Shown here: positions 10,504-22,700 of the stretch, piece after piece
Layout of the letters: every line of letters begins with the position of its first letter
How positions within the stretch are numbered: the stretch's first letter is position 1
NCBI GenBank assembly: GCA_914767715.1
Contig: OU612073.1
Coordinates: 7,564,001-7,628,000, forward strand
Direction of reading: 5' to 3'
From: Membranipora membranacea
Lineage: Eukaryota; Bryozoa; Gymnolaemata; Cheilostomatida; Membraniporidae
Length of the DNA stretch: 64,000 bases
Notes under the pieces: generated by a model
Told to the model about the DNA's origin: nothing
Seen by the model: the letters and a program-made list of their open reading frames with translations, nothing else
Database searches by the model: none
Position numbers and translations under genes: made by a program

Positions 10504-11790
10504 CGGTAAATGGAGTATCGGGGTACTGAAATAATCCAATCTCCCATCTGTAACTGTTCCTAAGTGTCTCGATCATAGCATCTGGTATATCCGCCCAGTA
10601 GTCAAGATATGGGCGCTTTTTATGTTTCTCGACATCTCGAATTGTGCTGTCACGTACAGTTTGAAGAAGTGTGTCAGAGTTTGTGACCCCTGCCTGTGAC
10701 AGCACATATGTTCCTTCATCCATCATATTTTCCGTGCGAACTAAAAGTTATTAAGTCATAGCATATTAACAGTCGGGCACCACGCAGCTATGGGTGTCAA
10801 TCTACTGTTTTCAAGTGTATTGACAGTGATGGCTGTTATGACGAAGGCAGCTGTGAGATGTGCTCGTAGGTAAGGTCCCAAAATTGAATACAACAAGTGT
10901 ACTAAAAAAATCGTCACCGCCAAAACAAGCTCATTTCTAATCCACCAGCAACAAATGCATTTTTATACGAATGTGTTTCTTTATTTGTCAACCAGAAAAT
11001 ACTGCGTTATTTATAAAAATATTGTTTTTATACCTGACAAGAGTAAAGTGTATGGACAATGACGGCTGTGATGATGATGACAGCTGTCAGAAGTGCTTGT
11101 TTATAAGGATCAAAAACCAGACACAGCAGCATTTCTAATCCACCCGCATCAAATGCGGTTTTATACAAATGTGCTTTTTTTATTTTCAACACTGCTGCAA
11201 CAGAATGAGCTGATGAATTTGGAGAGGGATACATAGGGAACTGTCATTAACCTGTTACTGATTTCCTTTAGTTAATCACTTCAATTCAGTAATTGCTTGG
11301 AGAGTTTGTACAGCTCATCAACACGACAGAAGACAGATCTACAGCCAGAAGGGGCGGTGGTCTAAGTCGTTATTTGCATTCTATTCCGTGTTCAGGAAAC
11401 GTCATGCCACTATACATAATATTATTATATACTTTTTATTATGTAATTATTATAATAATATAATTATTATATAATACAATATACAGTATATAATTATTAA
11501 GTTTATGGATATGCCTCTAAGTAATTTGAGCCTATAACTACAGAGATAAGAGTGTTAGCTAATTACTTGTATTGGGGCATGCCTTTAGTATTAGTAAAGC
11601 CATTCTTTCTAAGTTGAGGTAGAAATGCTTCGATTTTTTGCTGATATAGACTGACGAGTCTTTTCCATGGATTCCTCACTGCTACAAATGAGAAATAGTC
11701 CTCACCAGCATCCTAAAATTAATGTATAAATACATATATATATACTATATATATAAATTAATAATAATACTATATAGATATGAAAAAATG

Positions 11791-11979
11791 ACTTAAAACT
11801 TACCCAAAGACCAAAGCATGGTATAGTCAGGAAGTTACTTATGAGACTGTGCAGAGAATGGGAGCTACCTTCCCTTATAGAAGGCACTTTTCAACCATCA
11901 ATAATTCATGCCACGTAGAGCATTGAATTCTTTTACCATACAAATCTGACACAACTTTATCATAAGTAGTACCTAAGTC
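11791..11979. mobile_element. MITE, right end shortened (copy 3 intron 4)
   Basis: Left end ACTTAAAACTTACCCAAAGA as in the copy-4 element. The right inverted end is reduced to a short remnant near 11960-11979. The central part, TCAATAATTCATGCCACGTA, matches the complete relative at 62624-62791. Confidence 0.6.
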
Positions 11980-12382
11980 AAAATCTAGTCTGGGCTCCCA
12001 TATTGATTGAGATATGCCATAAAAAGACATTTCCTTTATAGACAGGATAAGTTTAATGTGAACTCGGTCTTGTGAGGGCCATTCAGAATACATCATTTGC
12101 ACAATCAGTCTTATGAGAGCCAGCTGTTTACTGGACAATGTGTTGGCTCTGATTGGCTGGTGGGTGGGAAAGAGCTAATGCCAAGTCACATGGTACTTTC
12201 CTGAGAGTACCTATGGATATATAGTGAAAGCGATTCACTTTCACAACGTTATCTCAATAGTTCCCCTCAATGACCTGGCATTTGATCTCTTTCACACCCA
12301 AAGCCAATCATATCAGAACCACCAAATTGATTGGCTGGGTGTTTACTGTAATAAAGATTTCTGCTCCGTCAGAAGTCATGTG

Positions 12383-12464
12383 AGCCCGTCTTGACAATCT
12401 TTGTTGTGGGGCAGGGGGGGGGGGTGAAGTGCCCCACCCACCGACAAAGCTTGTCAAGTCAGAC
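12383..12464. repeat. G-tract foldback element in intron of copy 3
   Basis: Homologous to 2394-2476, with the same arms and a G run of different length. Confidence 0.55.
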
Positions 12465-13610
12465 TAAGGTCAAGTATGATTTGATGTTTACTAACTTTGG
12501 CTCGGTCCCACAGCCGGAAAGACCGCACTCCTTGTGGCCCAAGTATCTTATCCGCTTTAAGCCCATTGTTCATTTCTCCAGTTTGAGAATACATAAAAAC
12601 TGACTTCCAAAATGTACTGCCTGAAAACAAGAAAACAATGATCATGCAGGATATAGTTCATAGGTTTTTTTGATTGTGCCGCAGTTACAAAATTTCTTTG
12701 AAGGAAGAGCTCGCAGAGGATTGCACAACATCACCATTACAAACATATATGCTGACATCGGTCTCAGATGATCCTCAGAGGTTTGATGAGCAGTTGCAAC
12801 CTCAGAGTGCAGAGCGGTTTGTATGACTTCACATAACTAACATAAAAGACTCAGCTGATCCTCAGAGGATCGATGTGATATAAAAACTGAATATATCAAA
12901 ATTTTTTACTCGATTTAATTCCAGATTTAAGCGCAGAAAAAACTGGGAGTACAGTGAGTGATCTGTGATCATTCGGAGCCATTTTCACTTCACACTAAGT
13001 TGAAGTTGAAGTTTGTTTATTGCCTAAATTCTAATATCCATCCTGTGATAGGTTGATAGCATCGAATGTACAGCACATACATGGAAAAATAATAATAAAA
13101 GGAGTCTGAGCTGCATTAGTTAAAAAATCGCATATAAAATTCAAAAAAGGTATTTTGTCTTTTGGTTGTTCTACACTTGGATGGCCTATATTTATCTATT
13201 TTTGCTCTACGAGCAGATGTTCTGTTTGTGTTTATTTTAATACGAGAGTTCAAGGGGTGATTATCGTTGTCAGCTAAATAGCTAAATAGACTAGCGCCAT
13301 TCAACAGGTATCTTTTTGGACAGGAAGTGGGGGAGAGGAGAAAAGGAAATCCATCATACCTCTCTTACTTACTAGGTTTAGAGAAATTCCACATATTCAA
13401 AGCAAGAGAGTGGAAAAACTTCAATTTACATTTTCCACTTGGAATATTGCAATATTACAAGGATGAAAAGCTTCGAAGAATGTTTAGCCGTGGAAGTTTT
13501 CAGAACTAAAGCCAAAAGAAAGTTTTTCCTAAGCTGTACATGTGATATCATCATTGTCAGGGATGGAGGGGAGCATTGTCAGAGTGGTGCAACAAAAGCA
13601 GAAGCCTACC

Positions 13611-13799
13611 ACCACACTGATCACGTGATATTCTATTGCATCTATTATATCTGACGGATAGAGAGTACCATCACAAGGATTTTGGAGTGACCGCCAGTAA
13701 CCAAATTTTAGGAGCGGGAACATGCAAGGTGCTCGTTCTAAATTCACTCTAACGATCAGATATATACCTGCTAATAATTTAACCTTGATGTCAGTGTGG
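13611..13799. mobile_element. Short dispersed element with CCACACTGA ends (copy 3 intron 3)
   Basis: It begins CCACACTGATCACGTGATA and ends GATGTCAGTGTGG, so CCACACTGA forms short inverted ends. Related sequence is at 20106-20292 (copy 4) and, more diverged, in the FAM50 gene at about 60771-61046. It is probably non-autonomous. Confidence 0.5.
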
Positions 13800-14843
13800 C
13801 ATATCACAATCTGAATGACCTTGACACCTGAATGACCTTGACATACCACTTTTAGGGACCGTACACATGCTGAAGCTCTCGTCATGTTGGGTGAGAATTC
13901 TTTTCTCTTTGAAGTATGTTCTATTATAATTCCGCGGATGTGAGACTATACTGTTACTTATTTCATCTGTATACGCATCACACATCCTATATACTGCCTT
14001 ACGTCGCTCTTCTAGCACAGTACCCAAGTCATCAGATTTCTGAAAAAAAATGTTTACCAAAAGTATGCTATTAATTAGTAAATTAGTAATTAGTAATTAT
14101 TAAAATATATATTATATATATTTAGTTATGAGTTCATAGCTTTATAATGCAGAACGGAATGTAATTTTATTAAATTTCCAAATACCTGAATTGCGATGTT
14201 TGAAAATCCAAAGAATATACCATTTTTCTTGGCGGGACCTTGCAAGCTCATTTTTTAATTTGCTAATCAACTTTGTCAAAGTTACTAGGAGGCTCTCAAA
14301 TTCTCACAGTCAGTCACAAATGCAGAAAATCAACAAATTGAATTTTCTCTTGGGTTGTCTGTCATCAAAGCATCCTTTAATTTTTTGATTTGTTATGATC
14401 ACTCTTTTAACACCTCTCTCCCCTTCCCAGCAGTCTTTCGCTAATCCTAGCACAAGATAATGGTCTTATCTCCGAAATCCCATACCGCAGACTGTAAGCA
14501 AACACGCTATGTATCAAATGACTGATTATCAAGGTACTTTAATCGAATGATGTAAGGTAAGATGAAACAGAATTCTTGCTGTGGCAGATACCTCAATAGT
14601 GCATGCTTCAAGAATAGTGTTGTCACTTTTTAGTAAAAAGGAATGTATAACAGACTTTTCAAACCCAGTGAACACAGGAAAATTATGTGTTTTTGCAATA
14701 GATACCAAAACAAATTAAGCAGATTCATCAACTCGATTTCTCCTCTTCCCTCTTCCTCTAGCCTTTTTTCCATGACAAGCCAATGACAATACCAAAGTAT
14801 AAAGTGCGCCATATCATCGAATCAAACCCAGAGATAATTACTA

Positions 14844-15083
14844 CTAATGGCACACAGCAATTAAACAATAGAATTGGTTTTTCCCACCTGCTCCGAAAAA
14901 TTCCGGATTTGCTTCTATCAGTATCTTGTTTGTTAAAGCATCCATGAAATTAAGATTGGGATTATCAAAGCTGTTTCTCCAGCTAATCAGCTTCAAAACA
15001 AGCCCATAATTGACTCTCTTGGACCACCAGAAGCTGTGGTATGAGGCATTGACGTCGACCTTTTCACAAGATCTTAAAGCCAA
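14844..15083 (-). other. Unassigned ORF in intron 1 region of copy 3
   Basis: The open frame reads like protein (NASYHSFWWSKRVNYG, then ISWRNSFDNPNLNFMDALT) and is found only in copy 3, between E1 and E3, where E2 should be. A possible acceptor AAAAG/GTCGAC and donor GCAG/GTGGGA exist, but they give phases 0 and 1, which do not fit E3 (phase 0), and the acceptor has a poor pyrimidine tract. It could be a fragment of another gene or chance. Confidence 0.25.
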
Positions 15084-15477
15084 TGTTTGAAGTTATGGCA
15101 GCAAGTTCAATCCTACCTGTACGGAAGGGGAGCTGATGTCATCTCTAGGTCCTCTTGTATCCAAAGTGATGCGGTCAGAAGAGCTGAGTCGTGGTACTAA
15201 ATTATGTCCGCTGCCATTTAGTTTTATGAAAAGTAAGCTGGCCACGCAATCGCTGTTACTAGTGCAACTACATTCTTTAACTGAGAAGTCATTATCTGTC
15301 TAATTATTAATTCTCCTATGCCTGTCCTTTAACTCTTTTACCGACAGCCGTTTCTCTTCTGCAAATAAAAATTTCCTAGTATTGTTGTAACATGTCAGTT
15401 TAGCAGTAAAATCACATGTTAGACTCTCAGTAACGTTGTGTCTTAATTACTAAAGCAATGTTTCTATATAATAATAC

Positions 15478-15483
<6 letters not shown>

Positions 15484-15518
<35 letters not shown>
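15484..15518. repeat. AT microsatellite
   Basis: About 15 TA units in a row; the matching site near 8878-8892 in the copy 2 spacer is much shorter. Confidence 0.9.
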
Positions 15519-15519
<1 letters not shown>

Positions 15520-15639
15520 CTAATATAGTAATGCCTATTGATATCGAAGCAAAACGAAGAAGAAGCTTACAGCAATAATATATTCAAAAAATCTTTGCTT
15601 ACTCGGATCTAATAAAGCTTGATTAAATTCCACTAGTTT

Positions 15640-16733
15640 TTATCCCATTGAAATTGAATACCTTTGGTAATTAACAATTGATACAAAAAAAACATACAAA
15701 GCATGAAGCTTACCTCTTGAGTCCACTTGTTTCTACCGCATTAGCAGTTTAAATACTTGTATGGCAATGTCTCAACACTGCAGTGGTTGAACAATAATAA
15801 CACACTCTCAGCCAATTACATTTTCAATAAATATTTACATCTGTTAATCTTATTACTTATTACGCACTACGTCATTATCGAAGAGTATTTGTTTTGGCGA
15901 TGTTGCATGCAGAATTTTTGTGATCATCAGCTTATCCAATAGAAACTTAGCATCAGTTAGTTAGTGATGTGTAAATAACTCCTTAAACTGTTGGTTGGCA
16001 TCTCCGTTAATAAGCCGTGGTTGGTTGTGCTTAGATGGCTGCAATGCGAGTTGGTGGCATTAAATTATCAAACACTCAATTGTTTGATTAATCTAACACC
16101 ACTAACTTGCATGGCAGCCGACTGATCACTTAGACTAAATGTAATACAACGTTGAGAAATCTTTATTTACAAGTTTTACAGGTTAAGACTTACTTCCTCC
16201 CACTCCAGTAGAAGACAACTCCTGCATTAGCAAGAAATATGGTACAACAGATTATGTGGGATGCAAATATGTATATTTATTTTTGCCCCTTGCTTTTTCT
16301 CACTCTCTCTGTTTCAGCTGAGACTCTTTAGGATAGAGACACGGGGGTCAGCCAATATGGACTTTCTATACACCGTTGGAAACTGCCGAGCTACTGATCG
16401 TTAAAAATATGATTGGATGACTTTGCGTCATTTTAATAAGCCCGGTAGAGCTATTGAATAAGTAACATGATACAGTAATGCAAACATTGGAACTGGCCGT
16501 CAAAGTTAAAAACAAGTGTACACTGTAGAAGGCAGTAAAGAAGTAACCGTGAATAACTTATAAATAAATATGAAAAGTCTGAAAATGGAGTATCAGGGTT
16601 CTGTAATGAGTCAAATATCAAAGTAAGGCAAAATCAAAGTTTGGTGCACAGAGAATAGAAACTGTGAAACACTTATAGTTGAGTGTCAGACGTGTCAGAG
16701 TGTCAGACGTGTCAGACGTCGGCAAAGTGAGTG
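15640..16733 (-). repeat. 3' flank of sulfotransferase copy 4, array repeat unit
   Basis: Near-identical to 1-1073 and 9430-10495 but without the TTAA transposon seen at 9055-9421. A possible polyadenylation signal AATAAA on the minus strand lies at 16162-16167. No other gene is seen. Confidence 0.75.
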
Positions 16734-16740
16734 TCAGACG
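16683..16740. repeat. GTGTCAGAC minisatellite overlapping stop of copy 4
   Basis: Several units of the same motif as in the other copies, running into the last codons and stop of E7. Confidence 0.75.
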
Positions 16741-19700
16741 TCGGTAAATGGAGTATCGGGGTACTGAAATAATCCAATCTCCCATCTGTAACTGTTCCTG
16801 AGTGTCTCGATCATAGCATCTGGTATATCCGCCCAGTAGTCAAGATATGGGCGCTTTTTATGTTTCTCCACATCTCGGATTGTGCTGTCACGTACAGTTT
16901 GAAGAAGTGTGTCAGAGTTTGTGACCCCTGCCTGTGACAGCACATATGTTCCTTCATCCATCATATTTTCTGTGCGAACTAAAAGTTATTAAGTCATAGC
17001 ATATTAACAGTCAGGCACCACGCAGCTATGGGTGTCAGTCTACTGTTTTCAAGTGCATTGACAGTGATGGCTGTTATGACGAAGGCAGCTGTGAGATGTG
17101 CTCGTAGGTAAGGTCCCATAATTGAATACAACAAGTGTACTAACAAAATTGTCACAGCCAAAACAAGCTCATTTCTAATGCACCAGCAACAAATGCATTT
17201 TCATACGAATGTGCTTCTTTATTTGTCAACCAGAAAATACTGCCTTATTTATAAAAATATTGTTTTTATACCTGACAAGAGTAAAGTGTATGGACAATGA
17301 CGGCTGTGATGATGATGACAGCTGTCAGAAGTGCTTGTTTATAAGGACCAAAAACCAGACACAGCATCATTTCTAATCCACTCCACCCGCATCAAATGCG
17401 GTTTTATACGAATGTGCTTTTTTATTTGTCAACCAGGAAATAAACACATTTTACACAATGACACAAAGATTTTATGATAACAATTTGTGACACTACCTAG
17501 AGCCAAAGCATTGTCATGATAATCTAGAATCAGCAATTACTTATCGAAGATTGATATTCCATTAGAGTTACCTCCGGGGATGTTAACCACTTACTGATGT
17601 AATCGTAGCTATATTCACATATTCGACAAGCTTCGTATGCAAACTGCCAATGTCTGTTTGGGTTCCTTTGTCTGTTCTTCGTCAAAACGCATTCCAGCAT
17701 ATCACGGAATGACTGCATGTTTATAGCTCCTCGTTGACAGATTTTCAACATATAACTGAAACATAACTCAACAGAATGCAATCTACACAAAGCTCTTTTT
17801 ATTTTAGCACAGTGAAAAATGACGGTCGTTTACAACTAAGCTTCTGGCCACTGCTGCGACAGAATGAGCTGATGAATTTGGAGAGGGATACATAGGGAAC
17901 TGTCATTAACCTGTTACTAATTTCCTTTATTTAATCACTTCAATTCAGCAATTGCATGGAGAATTTGTACAGCTCATCAACACGACAGAAGACAGATCTA
18001 CAGCCAGAAGGGGCGGTGGTCTAAGTCGTTATTTGCATTCTATTCCGTGTTCAGGAAACGTCATGCCACTATACATAATATTATTATACACTTGTTATTA
18101 CGTAATTATTATAATCATATAATTATTATATAATACAATATACAGTATATAATTATTAAGTTTATGGATATGCCTCTAAGTAATTTGAGCCTATAACTAC
18201 AGAGATAAGAGTGTTAGCTAATTACTTGTATTGGGGCATGCCTTTAGTATTAGTAAAGCCATTCTCTCTAAGTTGAGGTAGAAACGCTTCTATTTTTTGC
18301 TGATATAGACTGACGAGTCTTTTCCACGGATTCCTCACTGCTACAAATGAGAGATAGTCCTCACCAGCATCCTAAAATTAATATATAAATACACATATAC
18401 ATACTATATATATAAATTAATAATATAATACTATATAGATATGAAAAAAGTGACTTAAAACTTACCCAAAGACCAAAGCATGGTATAGTCAGGCAGTTAC
18501 TTATGAGACTGTGCAGAGAATGGGAGTTACCTTCCTTTATAGAAGGCACTTTTCAACCATCAATAATTCATGTGACGTAGAGCATTGAATTCTTTTACCA
18601 TGCAAATCTGACACAACTTTATCATAAGTAACTGCCTGACTATTATATGCGCTGGACTTTGGGTAGTATTTAAGTCAAAATCTAGCCTGGGCTCCCATAT
18701 TAATTGAGATATGCCATAAAAAGACATTTCCTTTATAGACAGGAGAAGGTTAATGCAAACTTGGTCTTGTGAGGGCCATTCAGAATGCAGCACTTGAATA
18801 TTTTACTCTTATGAGAGCCAGCTGTTAACTGGACGATGTGTTGGCTCTGATTGGCTGGTGGGTGGGAGAGAGCTAATGCCAAGTCAGATGGTACTTTCCT
18901 GAGAGTACCTATGGATATATAGTGAAAGCGATTCACTTTCACAATGTTATCTCAATAGTTCCACTCAATGACCTGGCATTTGATCTCTTTCACACCCAAA
19001 GCCAATCATATCAGAGCCACCAAATTGATTGGCTAGGTGTTCACTGTAATAAAGATTTCTGCTCCGTCAGAGGTCATGTGAGCCTGTCTTGACAATCTAT
19101 GTTGTGGGGCAGGGGGGGGGAGGGTGAGGCCCCCATCCACTGTCAAGTCAGACCAATGAACTCATGAGTTCATTGGTCAGACTAAGGTCAAGTATGATTT
19201 GATGTTTACTAACTTTGGCTCGGTCCCACATCCGGAAAGACCGCACTCCTTGTGGCCCAAGTATCTTAGGCGCTTTAAGCCCATTGTTCATTTCTCCAGT
19301 TTGAGAATACATAAAAACTGACTTCCAAAATGTACTGCCTGAAAACAAGAAAACAAGGATCCTGCAGGATATAGTTCATAGGTTTTTTGGTTGTGCCGCA
19401 GTTACAAAATTTCTTTAAAGGAAGAGCTCGCACTTCGGGAGTAATCCTATATTGCCTGCGTTATGGTCAAAACACAGTTATCGGTTGTAACCGCAGAGGT
19501 TTGCACAACGTCACCATTACAAACATATATGCTGACATCGGTCTCAGATGATCCTCAGAGGTTTGATGAGCAGTTGCAACCTCAGAGTGCAGAGCGGTTT
19601 GTATGACGTCACATAACTAACATATAAGCCTCAGCTGATACTCAGAGGATCGATGTGATATAAAAACTGAATATATCAAAATTTTTTACTCGATTTAATT

Positions 19701-22700
19701 CCAGATTTAAGCGCAGAAAAAACTGGGAGTACTGTGAGTGATCTGTGATCATTCGGAGCCATTTCACTTCACACCAGCTAAATAGACTAGCGCCATTCAA
19801 CAGGTATCTTTTTGACAGGAAGTGAGGGGAGAGGAGAAAAGGAAATCCATCATACCTCTCTTACTTACTAGGTTTAGAGAAATTCCACACATTCAATGCA
19901 AAGCAAGAAAAACTTCAATTTACATTTTCCACTTGGAATATTGCAATATTACAAGGATGAAAAGCTTTGAAGAATGTTTAGCCGTGGAAGTTTTCAGAAC
20001 TAACGCCAAAAGAAAGGTTTTCCTAAGCTGTACATGTGATATCATCATTGTCAGGGATGGAGGGGAGCATTGTCAGAGTGGTGCAACAAAGGCAGAAGCC
20101 TACCACCACACTGATCACGTGATATTCTATTGCATCTATTATCTCTGACGGATAGAGAGTACCATCACAAGGATTTCGGAGTGACCGCCAGTAACCAATT
20201 TTAGGAGCGGGAACATGTGAGGTGCTCGTTCTAAATTCGCTCTAACGATCAGAGATACACCTGCTAATATTGTAACCTCGATGTCAGTGTGGCATATCAC
20301 AATCTGAATGACCTTGAAACCTGAATGACCTTGACATACCACTTTTGGCGACCGTACACATGCTGATGCTCTCGTCATTTTGGGTGAGAATTCTTTTCTC
20401 TTTGAAGTATGTTCTTTTATAATTCCGCGGATGTGAGACAATACTGTTACTTATTTCATCTGTATACGCATCACACATCCTATATACTGCCTTACGTCGC
20501 TCTTCTAGCACAGTACCCAAGTCGTCAGATTTCTGAAAAAAAATGTTTACCAAAAGTCAAACACTCGAAAAGCTGGAAACGGTATGCCAATAGACTTCAT
20601 AATTATTAATTTTATGGGTACGCCTCAGAGTTAAAGTTAAGAGTGTGAGCTGTTTTTTTGTGTGTTGGGGTATGCCTATAGAACCTGTGAAGCCATTCTC
20701 TCTAAGTTGAGGTAAAATCAATTTAAAATCCAGCGAAAATGATGTTGCATAAACTCTTAGCACCTGTGATTTCTCATTTTCAAATGGATACGGGAAAGAC
20801 AGCTGTGTTATAAATTCTTATAAGCTGTAAGCTCACTTTTTTTTACGCACATAGGTTGGTCAATGCTTTTAACAAAGAGTTGTGTTTCATGAGCTCAAAT
20901 TAAACACATGCCGAAATGAGCCAAACTATTCTTGTAGTTCTTACAAAATTCTTTATCCAAGATCATAGCTAGATTTTTCACAGCACCAGCAAGCTATCAT
21001 TGATGGTATGGCTAGAAGACAGCCAATTGTACCTGAAAATCCATGAGAAAAGATGAAGCATTACTGGAAACCAACTTGGACTGCATAGGAGCTTCTATAG
21101 TTGTCATCTCTTCCCCTTGGTTTTCTTCGTAGGACGACTGTTTTGTCTGCACACTCTGCTCTTCGAATGTACCTTCAGTTGTGGTGCTACTTGTCAGCAT
21201 TGGGGTTTTCAGTTCAGTAGCCTGAAAAGTCTCGGGACGGGATTTACCTTTTCGCAATAGTCCATAAAAAGCTGAGGCAATAACTGAGTCTTCGTTTTTT
21301 GGCTTAAATGAGTGATGCTAAAATTGAAAGAGTAAGGTTTGATGAGTTTCTAACCATAATTAACTACGATATCCTGATTAGAACCTAGATAAGCGGCAAA
21401 GGCATCGATGGCCATCTCTAAAAGTATCTCCGGTGTATTAATGAACATAACATTAATATTTAGGCATAAGTATTTCGCCAAGAAGAATCTCATTTTTCTG
21501 CTATGAAGCCGAAGGGATGTTTTTAGAAGACTTACAAAATTGTAATATCATGGTCTACTGTGATTGTCATACCACAATGACTATCTACTCCTGGGTTGGT
21601 AATGGTAAAGGTGTGCATTGAAAATAACAAACCATCAACATAGTCTGAACCCTTGGTCAATCATTTCTAGAATTTTAAGTCATAGATAACATAGTCAATA
21701 ATGCTGACTCTATCTTGGCCGTAGTGAAATTTTCAAGAAAAGAATACTCGATGAGTCGACAGGAATCCACGGTTTGATCATAGTTCAAAACTATTCCTTG
21801 CTTCAGACGCACACATACACTGTCATATTTTCTGGGTTTTCACCCTGAGAAAATATTTCAACATGAGGCTAATTCTCTCTGAGCGCAAACAAATCAATCT
21901 GGATACCAAAGAGTCAAAGATTCTTTAATTGAAACATTATCCAAGATTATCCTTTTCTGCCTTCTGCTAGTAATCTCTCTCTTAGATAGCGCTACAAAAA
22001 GTTATGCTGTTGTGAATTGGCTCTAAAAGCAGGCGCTGGCAACGGGTGTTGTAAGACGTAAGACAGGTGCTGTATAGGGCATATCAGGTCAGGTAAGGGC
22101 CGCATGAGTGCTTATAGACATGTCCCATACAACAGAGCAACTGTCACACCCTTCGCACCTTAGGGACATCGTTTGAGTGTCGGATTGGACTAATTACCTA
22201 AAATAGGTCTTTGCGGGCAACATGGACTGCATCCATAAACCCTTTACTATGATTTTTTCATAAAATTGGCCAATGTCTATACAGAACTGGAATTTGAGAG
22301 CACATGCAGATAGATGTAAGTAAATTGGAGAGTATTTATTCCCAAGCTTATCACTCGATGAACTCAGTGTGAGCGAGGAGTGCGACCAAAGACTCAAACT
22401 ACTTGGTGTGAGTGTAAAGTTTATGACCCGTCATGTCGTACTAAGCAATCTTAAATAACATTTTTCGGTGATGATTAAAGTGAATCAGGACAGAAACAAA
22501 GTGTCTGGGCGTTATTTGAGTAATAACCATAGAGTTATCCCCCTCTATGGTAATAACTCTATGGTAATAACACACCTAAATAAGACTAAATGAGTTTTGC
22601 CAAGTGATGAGTGGTGAAAAAGTTTTCATTTGGCCAAGTTTTGCCAGAAATTGACTTTCAAAATTTCCTTCTCAAGGGAAAAGAATCTTGGCGTCTACTA

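Larger units (their letters stand above)
10496..15292 (-). pseudogene. Carbohydrate sulfotransferase copy 3, broken (E1 frameshift, E2 and E6 missing)
   Basis: Exons recognised: E1 15117-15292, E3 13847-14039, E4 12496-12620, E5 11567-11712, E7 10496-10740. E3-E4 give the canonical loop VPKSGSTFWKS and E5 gives VRNPWKRLVSLY, so both PAPS-binding motifs are intact here. E1 keeps a good donor (CAG/GTAGGA) but lacks one base near 15245 compared with copy 2, which shifts the frame and gives an early stop. E6 is deleted: at about 11190 the sequence jumps from intron 6 to intron 5. E5 ends in phase 2 and E7 begins in phase 1, so the loss cannot be bridged in frame. No E2 is found between E1 and E3. 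Confidence 0.8.

Noticed and set aside
11875-12138. Minus-strand ORF with MSSKQLALIRLIVQMMYSEW in intron 4 of copy 3
   Set aside because: Partly made of MITE sequence and not open in the same way in copy 4. No splice phase fits E4-E5, which join cleanly without it.
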